Origin: Candidatus Caccousia avistercoris
Lineage (GTDB): Bacteria > Bacillota > Clostridia > Oscillospirales > Acutalibacteraceae
Assembly: GCA_018715025.1 (NCBI GenBank)
Contig: DVMK01000218.1
Coordinates: forward strand, 1-32,313
Reading direction: 5' to 3'
Length of the DNA stretch: 32,313 bases
Shown: positions 22,541-31,500 of the stretch, in pieces
Numbering within the stretch: the first letter of the stretch is position 1
How the letters are laid out: each line of letters starts with the position of its first letter
The notes under the pieces: generated by a model
What the model was told of the DNA's origin: nothing
Databases searched by the model: none
The model's input: only the letters and a program-made list of their open reading frames with translations
Made by a program: the position numbers and the translations under genes

Positions 22541-25093
22541 TTATTCCGCCGGTTTGGACTTGGCGGAGGCCTCGGCCTCGTCTGCCTTGCGCATGTTCAT
22601 TTCCAGCCACTGCTGGTAGGTGATGAGCACCTGCCGCGGCTTGCTGCCCTCGTGGGGGCCTACCACGCCCATCTGCTCCATCTCGTCAATCAGGCGGCCG
22701 GCCCTGGCGTACCCCAGCCGCAGCCTGCGCTGCAGCAGCGAGGTGGAGGCCTGCCCCGCTTCCACCACGCACTGGATCGCCTCGGCCATCATGGGATCGG
22801 CGTCGCCGTTTTCATCCCTGCCGCCGTCCTGTTCCTTCTCCGCCACGGCGTTTTTCTCAATCTCGTCAATAATCGCCTCATCGTACTCCTGCTGGGAGGC
22901 GGATTTCAGGAAATTGGCAATGCTCTCGATCTCCCCGTCGCTCACAAAGCAGCCCTGCACCCGAATGGGCTTCTGGCTGCCGATGGGGGCGAACAGCATA
23001 TCGCCCCGGCCCAGCAGCTTTTCTGCGCCGCCGGTGTCCAGAATGGTGCGGGAATCCACCTGGGAGGACACGGTGAGGGCAATACGGCTGGGGATGTTGG
23101 CCTTGATGAGGCCGGTGATTACGTCCACCGAGGGGCGCTGGGTGGCGATGACCAGGTGCATCCCGGCCGCGCGGGCCATCTGGGCCAGGCGGCAGATGGA
23201 GTCCTCCACCTCGTTGGGGGCGGCCATCATCAGGTCGGCCAGCTCGTCCACAATAATCACAATCTGCGGCATGTGAAGCATGGGCTGGCCCTGGGCGTCC
23301 ACATAATTGCTGGATTCCGCCAGCGCGTTGTACCCCTGCAGGTCGCGCACGTTGTTTTCTGCAAACAGCTTGTAACGCTTGAGCATTTCGGTGACGGCCC
23401 AGCTCAGGGCCCCGGCCGCCTTGCGGGGGTCGGTCACCACAGGCACCAGAAGGTGGGGAATGCCGTTATACACCCCCAGCTCCACCACCTTGGGGTCAAT
23501 CATCAGGAAGCGAACCTCCTCCGGGGTGCTCTTGTACACCATGCTGATGATCATGGAATTGATGCACACCGATTTGCCGGAGCCGGTGGTACCGGCGATG
23601 AGCAGGTGGGGCATCTTGGCCAGGTCTGCCACCGTCACCTCGCCGGCAATATCCCGGCCCAGGGCCACCGTCAGCCTGCTTTTTGAGGTTTGGAAAGAGC
23701 TGCTCTCAATCAGCTCGCGCATGCGCACGGTGGAGGATCGCTTGTTGGGCACCTCCACCCCCACCGCCGCCTTGCCGGGAATGGGCGCTTCGATGCGCAC
23801 CCCGGTGGCCGCCAGGTTCATGGCCAGATCGTCGGAAAGGTTTGTAATTTTGCTGATTTTCACCCCCGGCGCGGGCTGCAGCTCATACCGCGTCACCGTG
23901 GGCCCCCGGCAGATGTCTACGATTTTCGTCTGCACCCCGAAGCTTTTCAGCGTCTCTACCAGAAGGCGGCCGTTCGTCTGAAGCTCTTCCGTCACATCGG
24001 CCTCATTGGGCATTTTCGACGCTTCCAGCATGGAAACGGGAGGGAAATGGTAGCTGCCGTCTCTGGGGGGATCCTCCGGCAGAAGGGTCATCTGCACCGG
24101 AGTGCCGATGGAAGCCCCGCGCCCAGGGGCCGCTTCCTCCTGCCGGGCGGCGGGAATTTGCTGGGCGGCCGCCACAGCGGCCACCGGATCCGGCAGATTC
24201 CCTGGGGCCGGTTCCTCCTTCTCCGCCTTTTTCTTCTTCTCGCTCGGCTGAATGGCGAACACCTTTTCCAGTTCCTCCAGCTTTTCGTTCCGCTGCCGGG
24301 GGCGGCCGGGGGACTGTACCGGGTGCTGGGGAAGCTCCTCTTTGTCTAAAGAGATGTCAATGTCCTCCATGGCGCGGTTCCGCTCCTCCCGGCGGCGGTC
24401 CCTGGCGCTGCCTACCGCCGCCGTGACGGCCCCCGCAGGCTTGGCCACCACCCGGAACAGCTTGATAAGGCTGGTGCCTGTCAGCACCATGACCGCCACG
24501 AACAGCAGAAGCATCACCACAATTTTTGCCCCTATGGAGCCAAGCCCGGCCACCAGGGGGATGCCCAGCAGGCCGCTGAAGAACCCGGCGCCCCGGCGCT
24601 GCATGCCGTCGCTGTACAGGGCTGTCAGCTCCTCCCAGAAGGGCACCTGCCGGTACTCGTTGCTGAACACATAAACGGCGGCGCTCACCAGAATGATGAT
24701 GATCACCATCAATATGATTTTCATGCCCATTTTATTGTCGTGCCGGTCAAGGGCTGTGACAATGGCTATGTAGAGCAGAAGGATGGGCCACAGGATGGCG
24801 CACACGCCGAACAGGCCCATCAGCTGGCTGTGCAGCCAAAGCCAGATGGCTTCGCCGGGGATGAGCACCAGACAGCCCATGAGAATGGCCAGGGCAAACA
24901 GCACCACCGCCATCATCTGGTTCCTCTGCTTGATAAGCTCCAGCTCCCGCAGGCGCTGCTGCTCCCGTTCCGCCTTCGTCATAGGCTTCTTCCGCGCCTC
25001 CCGCCTGGGGGCAGCTTTCCGCTCCCCTGTTCTCCGGCTGCCGGAGGGGGCGCTGTGCCGCGCCGCGCTCTTCCCTTTTTTTCGTTCCGCCAT
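22541..25093 (-). CDS. spoIIIE: DNA translocase FtsK/SpoIIIE
   Basis: 850 residues. A basic Arg/Lys-rich N-terminus (1-50), four membrane helices (about 60-225), a variable acidic/Pro linker (to about 350), then the alpha/beta RecA-like motor (Walker A AGTTGSGKSV near residue 500, Walker B IVIIVDELADLMM) and the C-terminal gamma winged-helix domain (ASTSLLQRRLRLGYARAGRLIDEMEQMGVVG) that reads KOPS/SRS orientation sequences. It pumps chromosomal DNA through the division or spore septum. The ATG at 25093 follows GGGAGGAAGAG. Whether it is the sporulation or the vegetative paralogue cannot be told here. Confidence 0.95.
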   Translation of the reverse strand: MAERKKGKSAARHSAPSGSRRTGERKAAPRREARKKPMTKAEREQQRLRELELIKQRNQMMAVVLFALAILMGCLVLIPGEAIWLWLHSQLMGLFGVCAILWPILLLYIAIVTALDRHDNKMGMKIILMVIIIILVSAAVYVFSNEYRQVPFWEELTALYSDGMQRRGAGFFSGLLGIPLVAGLGSIGAKIVVMLLLFVAVMVLTGTSLIKLFRVVAKPAGAVTAAVGSARDRRREERNRAMEDIDISLDKEELPQHPVQSPGRPRQRNEKLEELEKVFAIQPSEKKKKAEKEEPAPGNLPDPVAAVAAAQQIPAARQEEAAPGRGASIGTPVQMTLLPEDPPRDGSYHFPPVSMLEASKMPNEADVTEELQTNGRLLVETLKSFGVQTKIVDICRGPTVTRYELQPAPGVKISKITNLSDDLAMNLAATGVRIEAPIPGKAAVGVEVPNKRSSTVRMRELIESSSFQTSKSRLTVALGRDIAGEVTVADLAKMPHLLIAGTTGSGKSVCINSMIISMVYKSTPEEVRFLMIDPKVVELGVYNGIPHLLVPVVTDPRKAAGALSWAVTEMLKRYKLFAENNVRDLQGYNALAESSNYVDAQGQPMLHMPQIVIIVDELADLMMAAPNEVEDSICRLAQMARAAGMHLVIATQRPSVDVITGLIKANIPSRIALTVSSQVDSRTILDTGGAEKLLGRGDMLFAPIGSQKPIRVQGCFVSDGEIESIANFLKSASQQEYDEAIIDEIEKNAVAEKEQDGGRDENGDADPMMAEAIQCVVEAGQASTSLLQRRLRLGYARAGRLIDEMEQMGVVGPHEGSKPRQVLITYQQWLEMNMRKADEAEASAKSKPAE

Positions 25094-25137
25094 GGCAAAT
25101 CTCTTCCTCCCTCTATGGCGATTTCATCCGCAAAGCA

Positions 25138-25275
25138 GCGCCTGTATCCATATCAAAAGACAGGCGCAGGCACGTTCAGCCCTGGGGGGCCAGGGCGCTG
25201 TGGGCCTCATACCCTTAGTGGACAAGCCGCTCTCTCCCTGGGGAGAGCGGCAAAGCATCCCCCGCCCCTGGCGGG
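25138..25275. repeat. Cluster of four stem-loops in the uppP-spoIIIE gap
   Basis: Within the 200-bp gap: CCCGCC/GGCGGG (25261-25275), CCGCTCTC/GAGAGCGG (25227-25250), GCCCTGG/CCAGGGC (25179-25196) and GCGCCTGT/ACAGGCGC (25138-25167). None has a following T run. They may be a REP/MITE-like mobile intergenic repeat or RNA-processing elements. No gene is visible here. Confidence 0.5.
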
Positions 25276-25293
25276 CAAAGGGAGAAGCGCTTC

Positions 25294-26244
25294 TCACCAC
25301 AGGGGCGCGCCGGTGAACAGGTTCACCCCGGTGTTCTGTTCCACCAGGCTTATCACCACAGCCGCCGCGCCGATCACCGCGGTGTAGGCCACAAAGGGAA
25401 TAAGCCTGTTGCTGGAAACCATCCACCGCAGCAGCTTGATGCAGAAAAAGCCCACCACCGCGGCGGTAATCATCCCCACGAGAATGGGGGCAAGCTGAAT
25501 GGCCTCGTGCGCTTCCACCGCGTCCTTCAGTTCCAGGGCGGCGGCAGCCACAATGGCGGGGATTCCCAGCACAAAGGAATAATCCAGGGCAGCCTGGCGG
25601 TTAATGCCCCGCAGCAGGCCCGCAGAAAGGGTGGAGCCGGAGCGGGAAAGGCCGGGGAACACTGCGGCCACGCACTGCACCAGCCCAACCGTCAGCGCGT
25701 CCCCCGCATGGAAGCGGCGGCGGCCCGCCGTCACCTTCTGCCCGCCTGCGCCGGCCTTTTTGCGGGCGGCATCCAGAAGCTGCCCGCTCTTCCGGTTGGC
25801 CAGAAAGAGCAGTACGCTGGTGGCCAGCAGGGCGACGCCCTCTATCAAAATGGAGGAATCCGTCCCCCAAAGGTCGGCAAAATCTTTCACATTTCTGCCC
25901 GTTCCCGGCACCGGGACGAACAGCAGGAACAGGGGAAGAAGGCCGAGAATGAGCATCATCACCAGGTTCCGGTCCGGATCCATCGCGCTCCATTTGAATT
26001 TTCCGGTAAAAATGTCCCGCAGCATGAGGAAAAACGCCTTGATGAGCCGCCACAGCAGCTTGTGGTACACCAAAACCACCGCCGCCAGGGTGCCCAGGTG
26101 AAGCATCACGTTGAACAGAAGGCTGGTCTGCTGCGCCCCCATGAGATGCTGCACCAGGGAAAGGTGCCCGCTGCTGGAAACCGGCAGGAACTCGGTGGCC
26201 CCCTGGACAATCCCCTGCACAATCGCTTCTATAATCTCCTGCAT
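25294..26244 (-). CDS. uppP: Undecaprenyl-diphosphate phosphatase UppP (BacA)
   Basis: About 316 residues, polytopic. QGATEFLPVSSSGHL near the N-terminus and GLSRSGSTLSAGLLRG near residue 200 are the two UppP signatures that form the active site facing the periplasmic side. It recycles C55-PP to C55-P for peptidoglycan and other wall-polymer synthesis and gives basal bacitracin resistance. The hydrophilic stretch at ~160-185 (RKKAGAGGQKVTAGRRRF) is a loop. The ATG at 26244 is better spaced from GGAGG than the ATG at 26253. It lies 46 nt after tepA and is probably co-transcribed. Confidence 0.93.
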   Translation of the reverse strand: MQEIIEAIVQGIVQGATEFLPVSSSGHLSLVQHLMGAQQTSLLFNVMLHLGTLAAVVLVYHKLLWRLIKAFFLMLRDIFTGKFKWSAMDPDRNLVMMLILGLLPLFLLFVPVPGTGRNVKDFADLWGTDSSILIEGVALLATSVLLFLANRKSGQLLDAARKKAGAGGQKVTAGRRRFHAGDALTVGLVQCVAAVFPGLSRSGSTLSAGLLRGINRQAALDYSFVLGIPAIVAAAALELKDAVEAHEAIQLAPILVGMITAAVVGFFCIKLLRWMVSSNRLIPFVAYTAVIGAAAVVISLVEQNTGVNLFTGAPLW

Positions 26245-26290
26245 CTTCTCCATACCTCCAATTATGTATGGGCGCGGTGACCCGCGCCGG

Positions 26291-27022
26291 TCAGGAGGCG
26301 GCTTTCCCGCCGCCCCGCTTCTTTTTCTCTTTTTTCTTTTCCCCGTCTATCATGCGGTACAGGCACGACAGCGCATCGGAAAGGCTGCCGAGGGAATCGA
26401 TGAGCCCCTCCTCCACTGCGTCGGCCCCGTCCAGCACGGTGCCCACGTCCATCACCAGCTCCTGGGTATTCATGGCAAGCTCGTAAAACCGCTGGGAGGA
26501 GATGTGGGAGTTGGACGTGACAAAACGGGTGATCCGCTCCTGCATGCGCTGGAAATAGTCCATGGTCTGCGGAACGCCCAGCATGAGGCCGCTCATGCGC
26601 ACCGGGTGAATGGTCATGGTGGCGCTGGGGGCAATGAAGCTGTGCTTTGCCGCCACCGCCAGGGGAACGCCGATGGAATGCCCGCCCCCCAGCACCAGGC
26701 TGACGGTGGGCTTTTTCATGCCCGCCACCAGCTCTGCCAAAGCGAGGCCGGCCTCCACATCGCCGCCCACTGTGTTCAGAATCATCAGCAGGCCGTCGAT
26801 CTTCGGTTCCTCCTCAATGGCTACCAGCTGGGGAATGACGTGCTCGTACTTGGTGGTCTTGTTCTGGGAGGGAAGCACGTTATGCCCTTCGATTTGCCCA
26901 ATGATGGTGAGGCAGTGGATGGTACGCCCGCTGCCGGTAATGATGGAACCGGCGTCCACAATCTGCCGGTACTGCTCTTCGTCCTTTTCTTCCAGGTTTT
27001 CTTCCTTGACTTCGTTCTTCAA
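26291..27022 (-). CDS. tepA: ClpP-family serine protease TepA
   Basis: 243 residues. IHCLTIIGQIEGHNVLPSQNKTTKYEHVIPQLVAIE, NTVGGDVEAGLALAE, LGGGHSIGVPLAVAA (Ser of the ClpP-like active site) and TMTIHPVRM (His) closely follow Bacillus TepA/YmfB, a ClpP-fold protein proposed to help protein export or degrade signal peptides. The C-terminus is very lysine-rich. No suitable ATG precedes the conserved part. A TTG at 27022 placed 9 nt after AGGAGG is the best start; the open frame further upstream is GC-rich and lacks homology. First gene of tepA-uppP. Confidence 0.88.
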   Translation of the reverse strand: MKNEVKEENLEEKDEEQYRQIVDAGSIITGSGRTIHCLTIIGQIEGHNVLPSQNKTTKYEHVIPQLVAIEEEPKIDGLLMILNTVGGDVEAGLALAELVAGMKKPTVSLVLGGGHSIGVPLAVAAKHSFIAPSATMTIHPVRMSGLMLGVPQTMDYFQRMQERITRFVTSNSHISSQRFYELAMNTQELVMDVGTVLDGADAVEEGLIDSLGSLSDALSCLYRMIDGEKKKEKKKRGGGKAAS

Positions 27023-27199
27023 TCTGCTGCACCTCCTGCATATATTCGGGAACACACTCCCTAGTCTATGCAGGAACCCGCCCATCATACGCCCCGGGCG
27101 GGCGGCGCCTGCCGCCGGGCCTTTCCGGAGGAAGCGGAACCGCACATGCCCCGGCCAGCGCCTGGGGCATTTTCCCCGCACTCCGCTGATCCAAATGTT

Positions 27200-27228
27200 A
27201 TTATACCATCGCTCCGTTTATTCATCAA
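27200..27228 (-). promoter_or_regulatory. Promoter of tepA-uppP
   Basis: TTGATG (27223-27228) and TATAAT (27200-27205), 17-bp spacer. Confidence 0.7.
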
Positions 27229-27302
27229 GGGCTTTTGGCAGGGGGAAAATCTGAATGAATTGTGAATTTAACCTTGTAAAGCGAGAAAACATCGTGAAAC
27301 GA

Positions 27303-27331
27303 TTGACAATCCACCTATTTTAGAAGATAAT
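27303..27331 (+). promoter_or_regulatory. Promoter of the aconitase-icd-rex operon
   Basis: TTGACA (27303-27308) and GATAAT (27326-27331) with 17 bp. The start codon of aconitase is ~120 nt downstream. Confidence 0.75.
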
Positions 27332-27451
27332 AAGGAAGGAATACCTGAAGAGAACGCAGCCTGGGCGCGCCCGGAACGAAGAAACGCCGGGACGGCGGGC
27401 CCTGCGGGGCCTTTGGCGCGGCCAGAGAAAGGAACAGGAGGAAATAACCCT

Positions 27452-29392
27452 ATGGGACTTACCCTTGCACAGAAAATCATCAAGAGCCATATTGTAAGCG
27501 GAACCATGGAGGCCGGCGCCGACATTGGTTTGAAAATTGACCAGACGCTCACCCAGGACGCTACCGGCACCATGGCGTACCTGGAGTTCGAGGCCATGGG
27601 CGTGCCCCGGGTAAAAACGGAAAAAAGCGTGGCTTACATTGACCACAACACCCTGCAGACCGGCTTTGAAAATGCGGACGACCACCGGTACATTCAAAGC
27701 GTGGCGAAAAAGCACGGCATCTGGTTCTCCCGCCCGGGCAACGGCATTTGCCACCAGGTGCATCTGGAGCGGTTCGGCGTGCCCGGCAAGACCCTCATCG
27801 GTTCCGACAGCCACACCCCCACCGGCGGCGGCATCGGCATGCTGGCCATGGGCGCAGGCGGGCTGGACGTGGCGGTGGCCATGGGCGGCGGGGCGTACCA
27901 CATTTCCATGCCGAAAATGCTGCGGGTCAACCTGACCGGCCGCCTTTCCCCCTGGGTTTCCGCCAAGGACGTGATCCTGAAGGTGCTGGAGCTTCTCTCT
28001 GTAAAGGGCGGCGTAGGGAAAATTGTGGAATACGCGGGCGAGGGCGTAAAGACCCTCACGGTGCCGGAGCGCGCCACCATTACCAACATGGGGGCCGAGC
28101 TGGGGGCCACCACCTCCATTTTCCCCTCCGACGAGGTAACCCGTTCCTTCCTGAAGGCCCAGGGCCGGGAGCAGGACTGGATTCCCCTTTCCTCTGACCC
28201 GGACGCAGTGTACGACGAGGAGATCACGGTGGATCTCTCCTCCCTCGCTCCGCTGGCGGCCTGCCCCCACAGCCCTGACAACGTGAAATCCCTGGCGGAC
28301 ATCGGCCCCATCAAGGTGGATCAGGTGTGCATCGGCTCCTGCACCAACTCCTCTTACCTGGATTTGATGCGGGTGGCCTCCATTCTGAAGGGCAAAACGG
28401 TTCACCCGGACGTGAGCCTTTCCATCGCTCCCGGCAGCAAGCAGGTGTACAATATGCTGGCGAAGAACGGGGCCCTGGCCGACATCATCGCGGCGGGCGC
28501 CCGGGTGCTGGAATGCGCCTGCGGCCCCTGCATCGGCATGGGGCAGTCCCCCAACTCCCACGGCGTTTCCCTGCGCACCTTCAACCGGAACTTTGAGGGC
28601 CGTTCCGGCACGGCGGACGGCCAGGTGTACCTGGTAAGCCCGGAAACCGCCGCGGCCTCCGCCCTGGCGGGCGTGCTCACCGACCCCCGCACCCTGGGGG
28701 AGGAAACGGCCATTCCCATGCCGGAAACCTTCCTCATCAACGACAACATGGTGCTGGCCCCCGCGCCGGAAAGCGAGATGGACTCGGTGGAGATCCTTCG
28801 CGGGCCCAACATCAAGGAATTCCCCGTCACCGGCCCTCTGGAGGAAACCGTAACCGCCAAGGCGCTGCTGAAGGTGGGCGACAACATCACCACCGACCAT
28901 ATTATGCCCGCAGGCGCCAAGATCCTCCCCTACCGTTCCAACATTCCCTACCTTTCCAACTTCTGCTTTGGGGTGTGCGACAAGGAATTCCCCGAGCGGT
29001 GCCGCCAGTACGGCCCCAGCATTGTGGTGGGCGGCCAGAACTACGGCCAGGGCTCTTCCCGCGAGCACGCGGCCCTGGTTCCCCTGTACCTGGGGGTGAA
29101 GGCGGTGCTGGTGAAAAGCTTTGCCCGCATCCACTGCGCCAACCTGGCCAACGCCGGCATTCTGCCGCTGGTGTTCCAGAACGAAGCGGATTACGACAGG
29201 ATTGACCAGATGGACGACCTGGAGCTGCCCGGCGTGCGGGAAGCGCTGGAGAAGGGCGGCCCTGTCACCGTGGTGAACAAGACGAAGGGAATCTCTATTC
29301 CTGCCGAGGCGGTTCTTTCCGAGCGGCAGCGGAAAATGGTGCTGGCCGGCGGGCTGCTGAACTACACCCGCGAAAACGGGCAGGACGCCTGA
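27452..29392 (+). CDS. Aconitate hydratase, compact ~646-residue type
   Basis: 646 residues. Converts citrate to isocitrate with a [4Fe-4S] cluster. DSHTPTGGGIGMLAMGAGG, the first cluster Cys in CIGSCTNSSY (near 296), CGPCIGMG (near 356) with the other two Cys, NRNFEGRSG, then the swivel domain with TTDHIMPAGAKILPYRSN and GGQNYGQGSSREHAAL give the complete active site. At ~646 residues it is shorter than AcnA (~900) and resembles the compact type found in Aquifex and many Clostridia. The ATG at 27452 follows AGGAGG; an upstream start at 27413 lacks conservation. First gene of the operon with icd and rex. Confidence 0.95.
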   Translation: MGLTLAQKIIKSHIVSGTMEAGADIGLKIDQTLTQDATGTMAYLEFEAMGVPRVKTEKSVAYIDHNTLQTGFENADDHRYIQSVAKKHGIWFSRPGNGICHQVHLERFGVPGKTLIGSDSHTPTGGGIGMLAMGAGGLDVAVAMGGGAYHISMPKMLRVNLTGRLSPWVSAKDVILKVLELLSVKGGVGKIVEYAGEGVKTLTVPERATITNMGAELGATTSIFPSDEVTRSFLKAQGREQDWIPLSSDPDAVYDEEITVDLSSLAPLAACPHSPDNVKSLADIGPIKVDQVCIGSCTNSSYLDLMRVASILKGKTVHPDVSLSIAPGSKQVYNMLAKNGALADIIAAGARVLECACGPCIGMGQSPNSHGVSLRTFNRNFEGRSGTADGQVYLVSPETAAASALAGVLTDPRTLGEETAIPMPETFLINDNMVLAPAPESEMDSVEILRGPNIKEFPVTGPLEETVTAKALLKVGDNITTDHIMPAGAKILPYRSNIPYLSNFCFGVCDKEFPERCRQYGPSIVVGGQNYGQGSSREHAALVPLYLGVKAVLVKSFARIHCANLANAGILPLVFQNEADYDRIDQMDDLELPGVREALEKGGPVTVVNKTKGISIPAEAVLSERQRKMVLAGGLLNYTRENGQDA

Positions 29393-29428
29393 GGCTCAGG
29401 CAAAAAACGGTACAGGAGGCGAAAGGCC

Positions 29429-30637
29429 ATGGATAAAATTCAAATGAAAACCCCCTTAGTGGAGATGGACGGGGACGAGATGACCCGGGTGATTTGGAAA
29501 ATGATCAAAGACACCCTGCTCACCCCTTACATCGACTTGAAAACAGAATATTACGACCTGGGCCTGGAAAACCGGGACGCTACCCGCGACCAGGTGACGG
29601 TGGACAGCGCCGAGGCCACCAAGAAATACGGCGTGGCCGTAAAATGCGCCACCATTACCCCCAACGCAGCCCGGGTGAAGGAATACAACCTGCATGAAAT
29701 GTGGAAATCTCCCAACGGCACCATCCGCGCCATTCTGGACGGCACGGTGTTCCGGGCGCCCATTCTGGTGAAGGGGATCGTGCCCTTCCTGCCCGCATGG
29801 AAAAAGCCCATCACCATCGCCCGTCACGCCTACGGGGACGTGTACAAGAACACGGAATGCACGGTGCCTGCCGGTTCCAGGGCAGAGCTGGTGATTACCG
29901 CCCCGGACGGCACCGAAACACGGGAGCTCATCCACCAGTTCCAGGGCCCCGGCGTGGTGCAGGGCCAGCATAATCTGGACGGCAGCATCGCCAGCTTCGC
30001 CAGAACCTGCTTCCGCTATGCGCTGGACACCCGGCAGGATTTGTGGTTTGCCACCAAGGACACCATTTCCAAAAAGTATGATCACCGGTTCAAGGATATT
30101 TTCCAGGAGATTTTCGACCAGGACTACAAGGATAAATTCCAGGAGGCCGGAATAGAATATTTCTACACCCTCATCGACGACGCGGTGGCCCGCGTGGTCC
30201 GCTCGGAGGGGGGATTTATCTGGGCCTGCAAGAATTACGACGGCGACGTAATGAGCGACATGGTAGCCACCGCCTTCGGCAGCCTGGGCCTTATGACAAG
30301 CGTTCTTGTTTCCCCCGACGGGGTGTACGAGTACGAGGCGGCCCACGGCACCGTGACCCGCCACTACTACAAATGGCGGAACGGGGAAACCACCTCTACC
30401 AACTCCATGGCCACCCTGTTTGCCTGGACAGGCGCGCTGCGCAAGCGCGGCGAGCTGGACCAGCTGCCCGACCTGTGCCGGTTTGCCGGCAAGCTGGAGC
30501 AGGCCGCCGTGCAGACCATTGAAGAGGGCGTTATGACCGGCGACCTTATCCCCCTCTCTTCCCTGGAAAACAAGCGCAAGGTGGACACGGAAGCCTTCCT
30601 CACCGAGGTGGCCAAGCGGCTGGAAGCCCTGCTGTAA
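29429..30637 (+). CDS. icd: Isocitrate dehydrogenase (NADP+), eukaryote-like dimeric type
   Basis: 402 residues. MKTPLVEMDGDEMTRVIW, WKSPNGTIR (about 91-99, isocitrate binding), KNYDGDVMSDMVATAFGSLGLMTSVL (metal/substrate aspartates) and YEYEAAHGTVTRHY with the downstream RHYYKWRNGETTSTN (cofactor loop) are hallmarks of the subfamily II NADP-dependent enzyme shared with eukaryotes and some bacteria, not the E. coli type. It makes 2-oxoglutarate and NADPH. 36 nt after aconitase, ribosome site AGGAGG. The pair supplies the glutamate carbon skeleton; a citrate synthase is not in the window. Confidence 0.95.
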   Translation: MDKIQMKTPLVEMDGDEMTRVIWKMIKDTLLTPYIDLKTEYYDLGLENRDATRDQVTVDSAEATKKYGVAVKCATITPNAARVKEYNLHEMWKSPNGTIRAILDGTVFRAPILVKGIVPFLPAWKKPITIARHAYGDVYKNTECTVPAGSRAELVITAPDGTETRELIHQFQGPGVVQGQHNLDGSIASFARTCFRYALDTRQDLWFATKDTISKKYDHRFKDIFQEIFDQDYKDKFQEAGIEYFYTLIDDAVARVVRSEGGFIWACKNYDGDVMSDMVATAFGSLGLMTSVLVSPDGVYEYEAAHGTVTRHYYKWRNGETTSTNSMATLFAWTGALRKRGELDQLPDLCRFAGKLEQAAVQTIEEGVMTGDLIPLSSLENKRKVDTEAFLTEVAKRLEALL

Positions 30638-30679
30638 AGCCTTGGCGGACTCAGTTTATCGTGAAAGGAGGTTATTACC

Positions 30680-31324
30680 ATGCCAAAACGCGAAAACATA
30701 TCCATGTCGGTAATACGCCGCCTGCCGCGGTACTATCGCTTCCTGACCCAGCTGAGGGAAAAGGGGATTACCCGCATTTCTTCCACGGAGCTTTCCGCCA
30801 AGCTGGGGCTCACCGCCTCTCAAATCCGGCAGGATTTGAACTGCTTCGGCGGTTTCGGCCAACAGGGCTACGGTTATATTGTGGAGCAGCTGTGCAAGGA
30901 GATCGGGAACATTCTGGGCCTGCAGAACGGGTACAAGGCGATTCTCATCGGCGCGGGAAACCTGGGCCAGGCCATTGCTTCCCACATGAGCTTTGACGCC
31001 GACGGTTTTCTCCTCACCGGAATTTTCGACAGCTCTCCCTTCAAGATCGGCAACAAGATCAACGGGATTGAGGTTTCTGACATGAGCACCCTGGAGGCGT
31101 TCTGCGCCCGGGTAAAGCCGGTGATGGCGATTCTCTGCGTTCCCCGGGAGGCGGTGGACGCCCTCAGCGACCGGCTCTACGCCATTGGGATCCGCTGCTT
31201 CTGGAATTTCAGCCACTATGACATTGCGGTGAAGTACCCAGACGCCATTGTGGAAAACGTCCACTTGAACGACAGCCTGATGACGCTTTGCTACCAGATT
31301 AAAAGCGCTTCCCCGCAGGCATAA
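30680..31324 (+). CDS. rex: Redox-sensing transcriptional repressor Rex
   Basis: 214 residues. N-terminal winged helix (ISMSVIRRLPRYYRFLTQL, SSTELSAKLGLTASQIRQDL, FGGFGQQGYGY) and C-terminal Rossmann domain with LIGAGNLGQAIASH (about 90-103) and the swapped helix end. Rex senses the NADH/NAD+ ratio and releases DNA when NADH is high, derepressing fermentation genes. The ATG at 30680 follows AAAGGAGG, 42 nt after icd. Co-transcription with aconitase and isocitrate dehydrogenase is unusual compared with the more common rex-groES context and may couple redox state to 2-oxoglutarate supply. Confidence 0.94.
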   Translation: MPKRENISMSVIRRLPRYYRFLTQLREKGITRISSTELSAKLGLTASQIRQDLNCFGGFGQQGYGYIVEQLCKEIGNILGLQNGYKAILIGAGNLGQAIASHMSFDADGFLLTGIFDSSPFKIGNKINGIEVSDMSTLEAFCARVKPVMAILCVPREAVDALSDRLYAIGIRCFWNFSHYDIAVKYPDAIVENVHLNDSLMTLCYQIKSASPQA

Positions 31325-31339
31325 CGGAAACCGTCTCTG

Positions 31340-31371
31340 GCCGTCCGCCTTCCCCGGCGGGCGGCTTTTTT
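31340..31371 (+). terminator. Terminator of the aconitase-icd-rex operon
   Basis: GCCGTCCGCC and GGCGGGCGGC arms (one wobble) followed by six T residues. Confidence 0.9.
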
Positions 31372-31373
31372 CA

Positions 31374-31427
31374 GCCCGCCGTGAAGCCGCGGGCGCGGGC
31401 GCGCCCGTTCTCGGCCCGCCGTGAAGC
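31374..31427 (+). repeat. 14-bp direct repeat after rex
   Basis: GCCCGCCGTGAAGC occurs at 31374-31387 and exactly again at 31414-31427 (40-bp period). A related split version lies at 31760-31777 next to the lemA ribosome site. Confidence 0.6.
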
Positions 31428-31465
31428 TGGGCGATAATTTTTGATCCCGGCAAGGCGGGGCAGTA

Positions 31466-31494
31466 ATGACAGGCTCCCGAAGGTGTGGTATAAT
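31466..31494 (+). promoter_or_regulatory. Promoter of the lemA transcript
   Basis: ATGACA (31466-31471) and TATAAT (31489-31494) with exactly 17 bp. Confidence 0.75.
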
Positions 31495-31500
31495 AGCCAA

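Larger units (their letters stand above)
27023..27451. other. Divergent control region between tepA and aconitase genes
   Basis: 429 bp without a gene. It contains the minus promoter (27200-27228) with a ~170-nt GC-rich tepA leader holding an ATGCCCC/GGGGCAT hairpin, and the plus promoter (27303-27331). Between them lie ATCGT-GAA-ACGAT (27291-27303) and GATTG-A-CAATC (27301-27311), small inverted repeats at the -35 of the aconitase promoter that could be operator sites. Confidence 0.6.

Noticed and set aside
22010..23686. A 558-codon plus-strand open frame running from YifB/ComM into spoIIIE
   Set aside because: It crosses the strong terminator and is antisense to the conserved SpoIIIE motor.
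27255..27285. A Rex operator at TTGTGAATTTAACC
   Set aside because: Only one half-site resembles TTGTGAA; the second half does not form the required inverted repeat.
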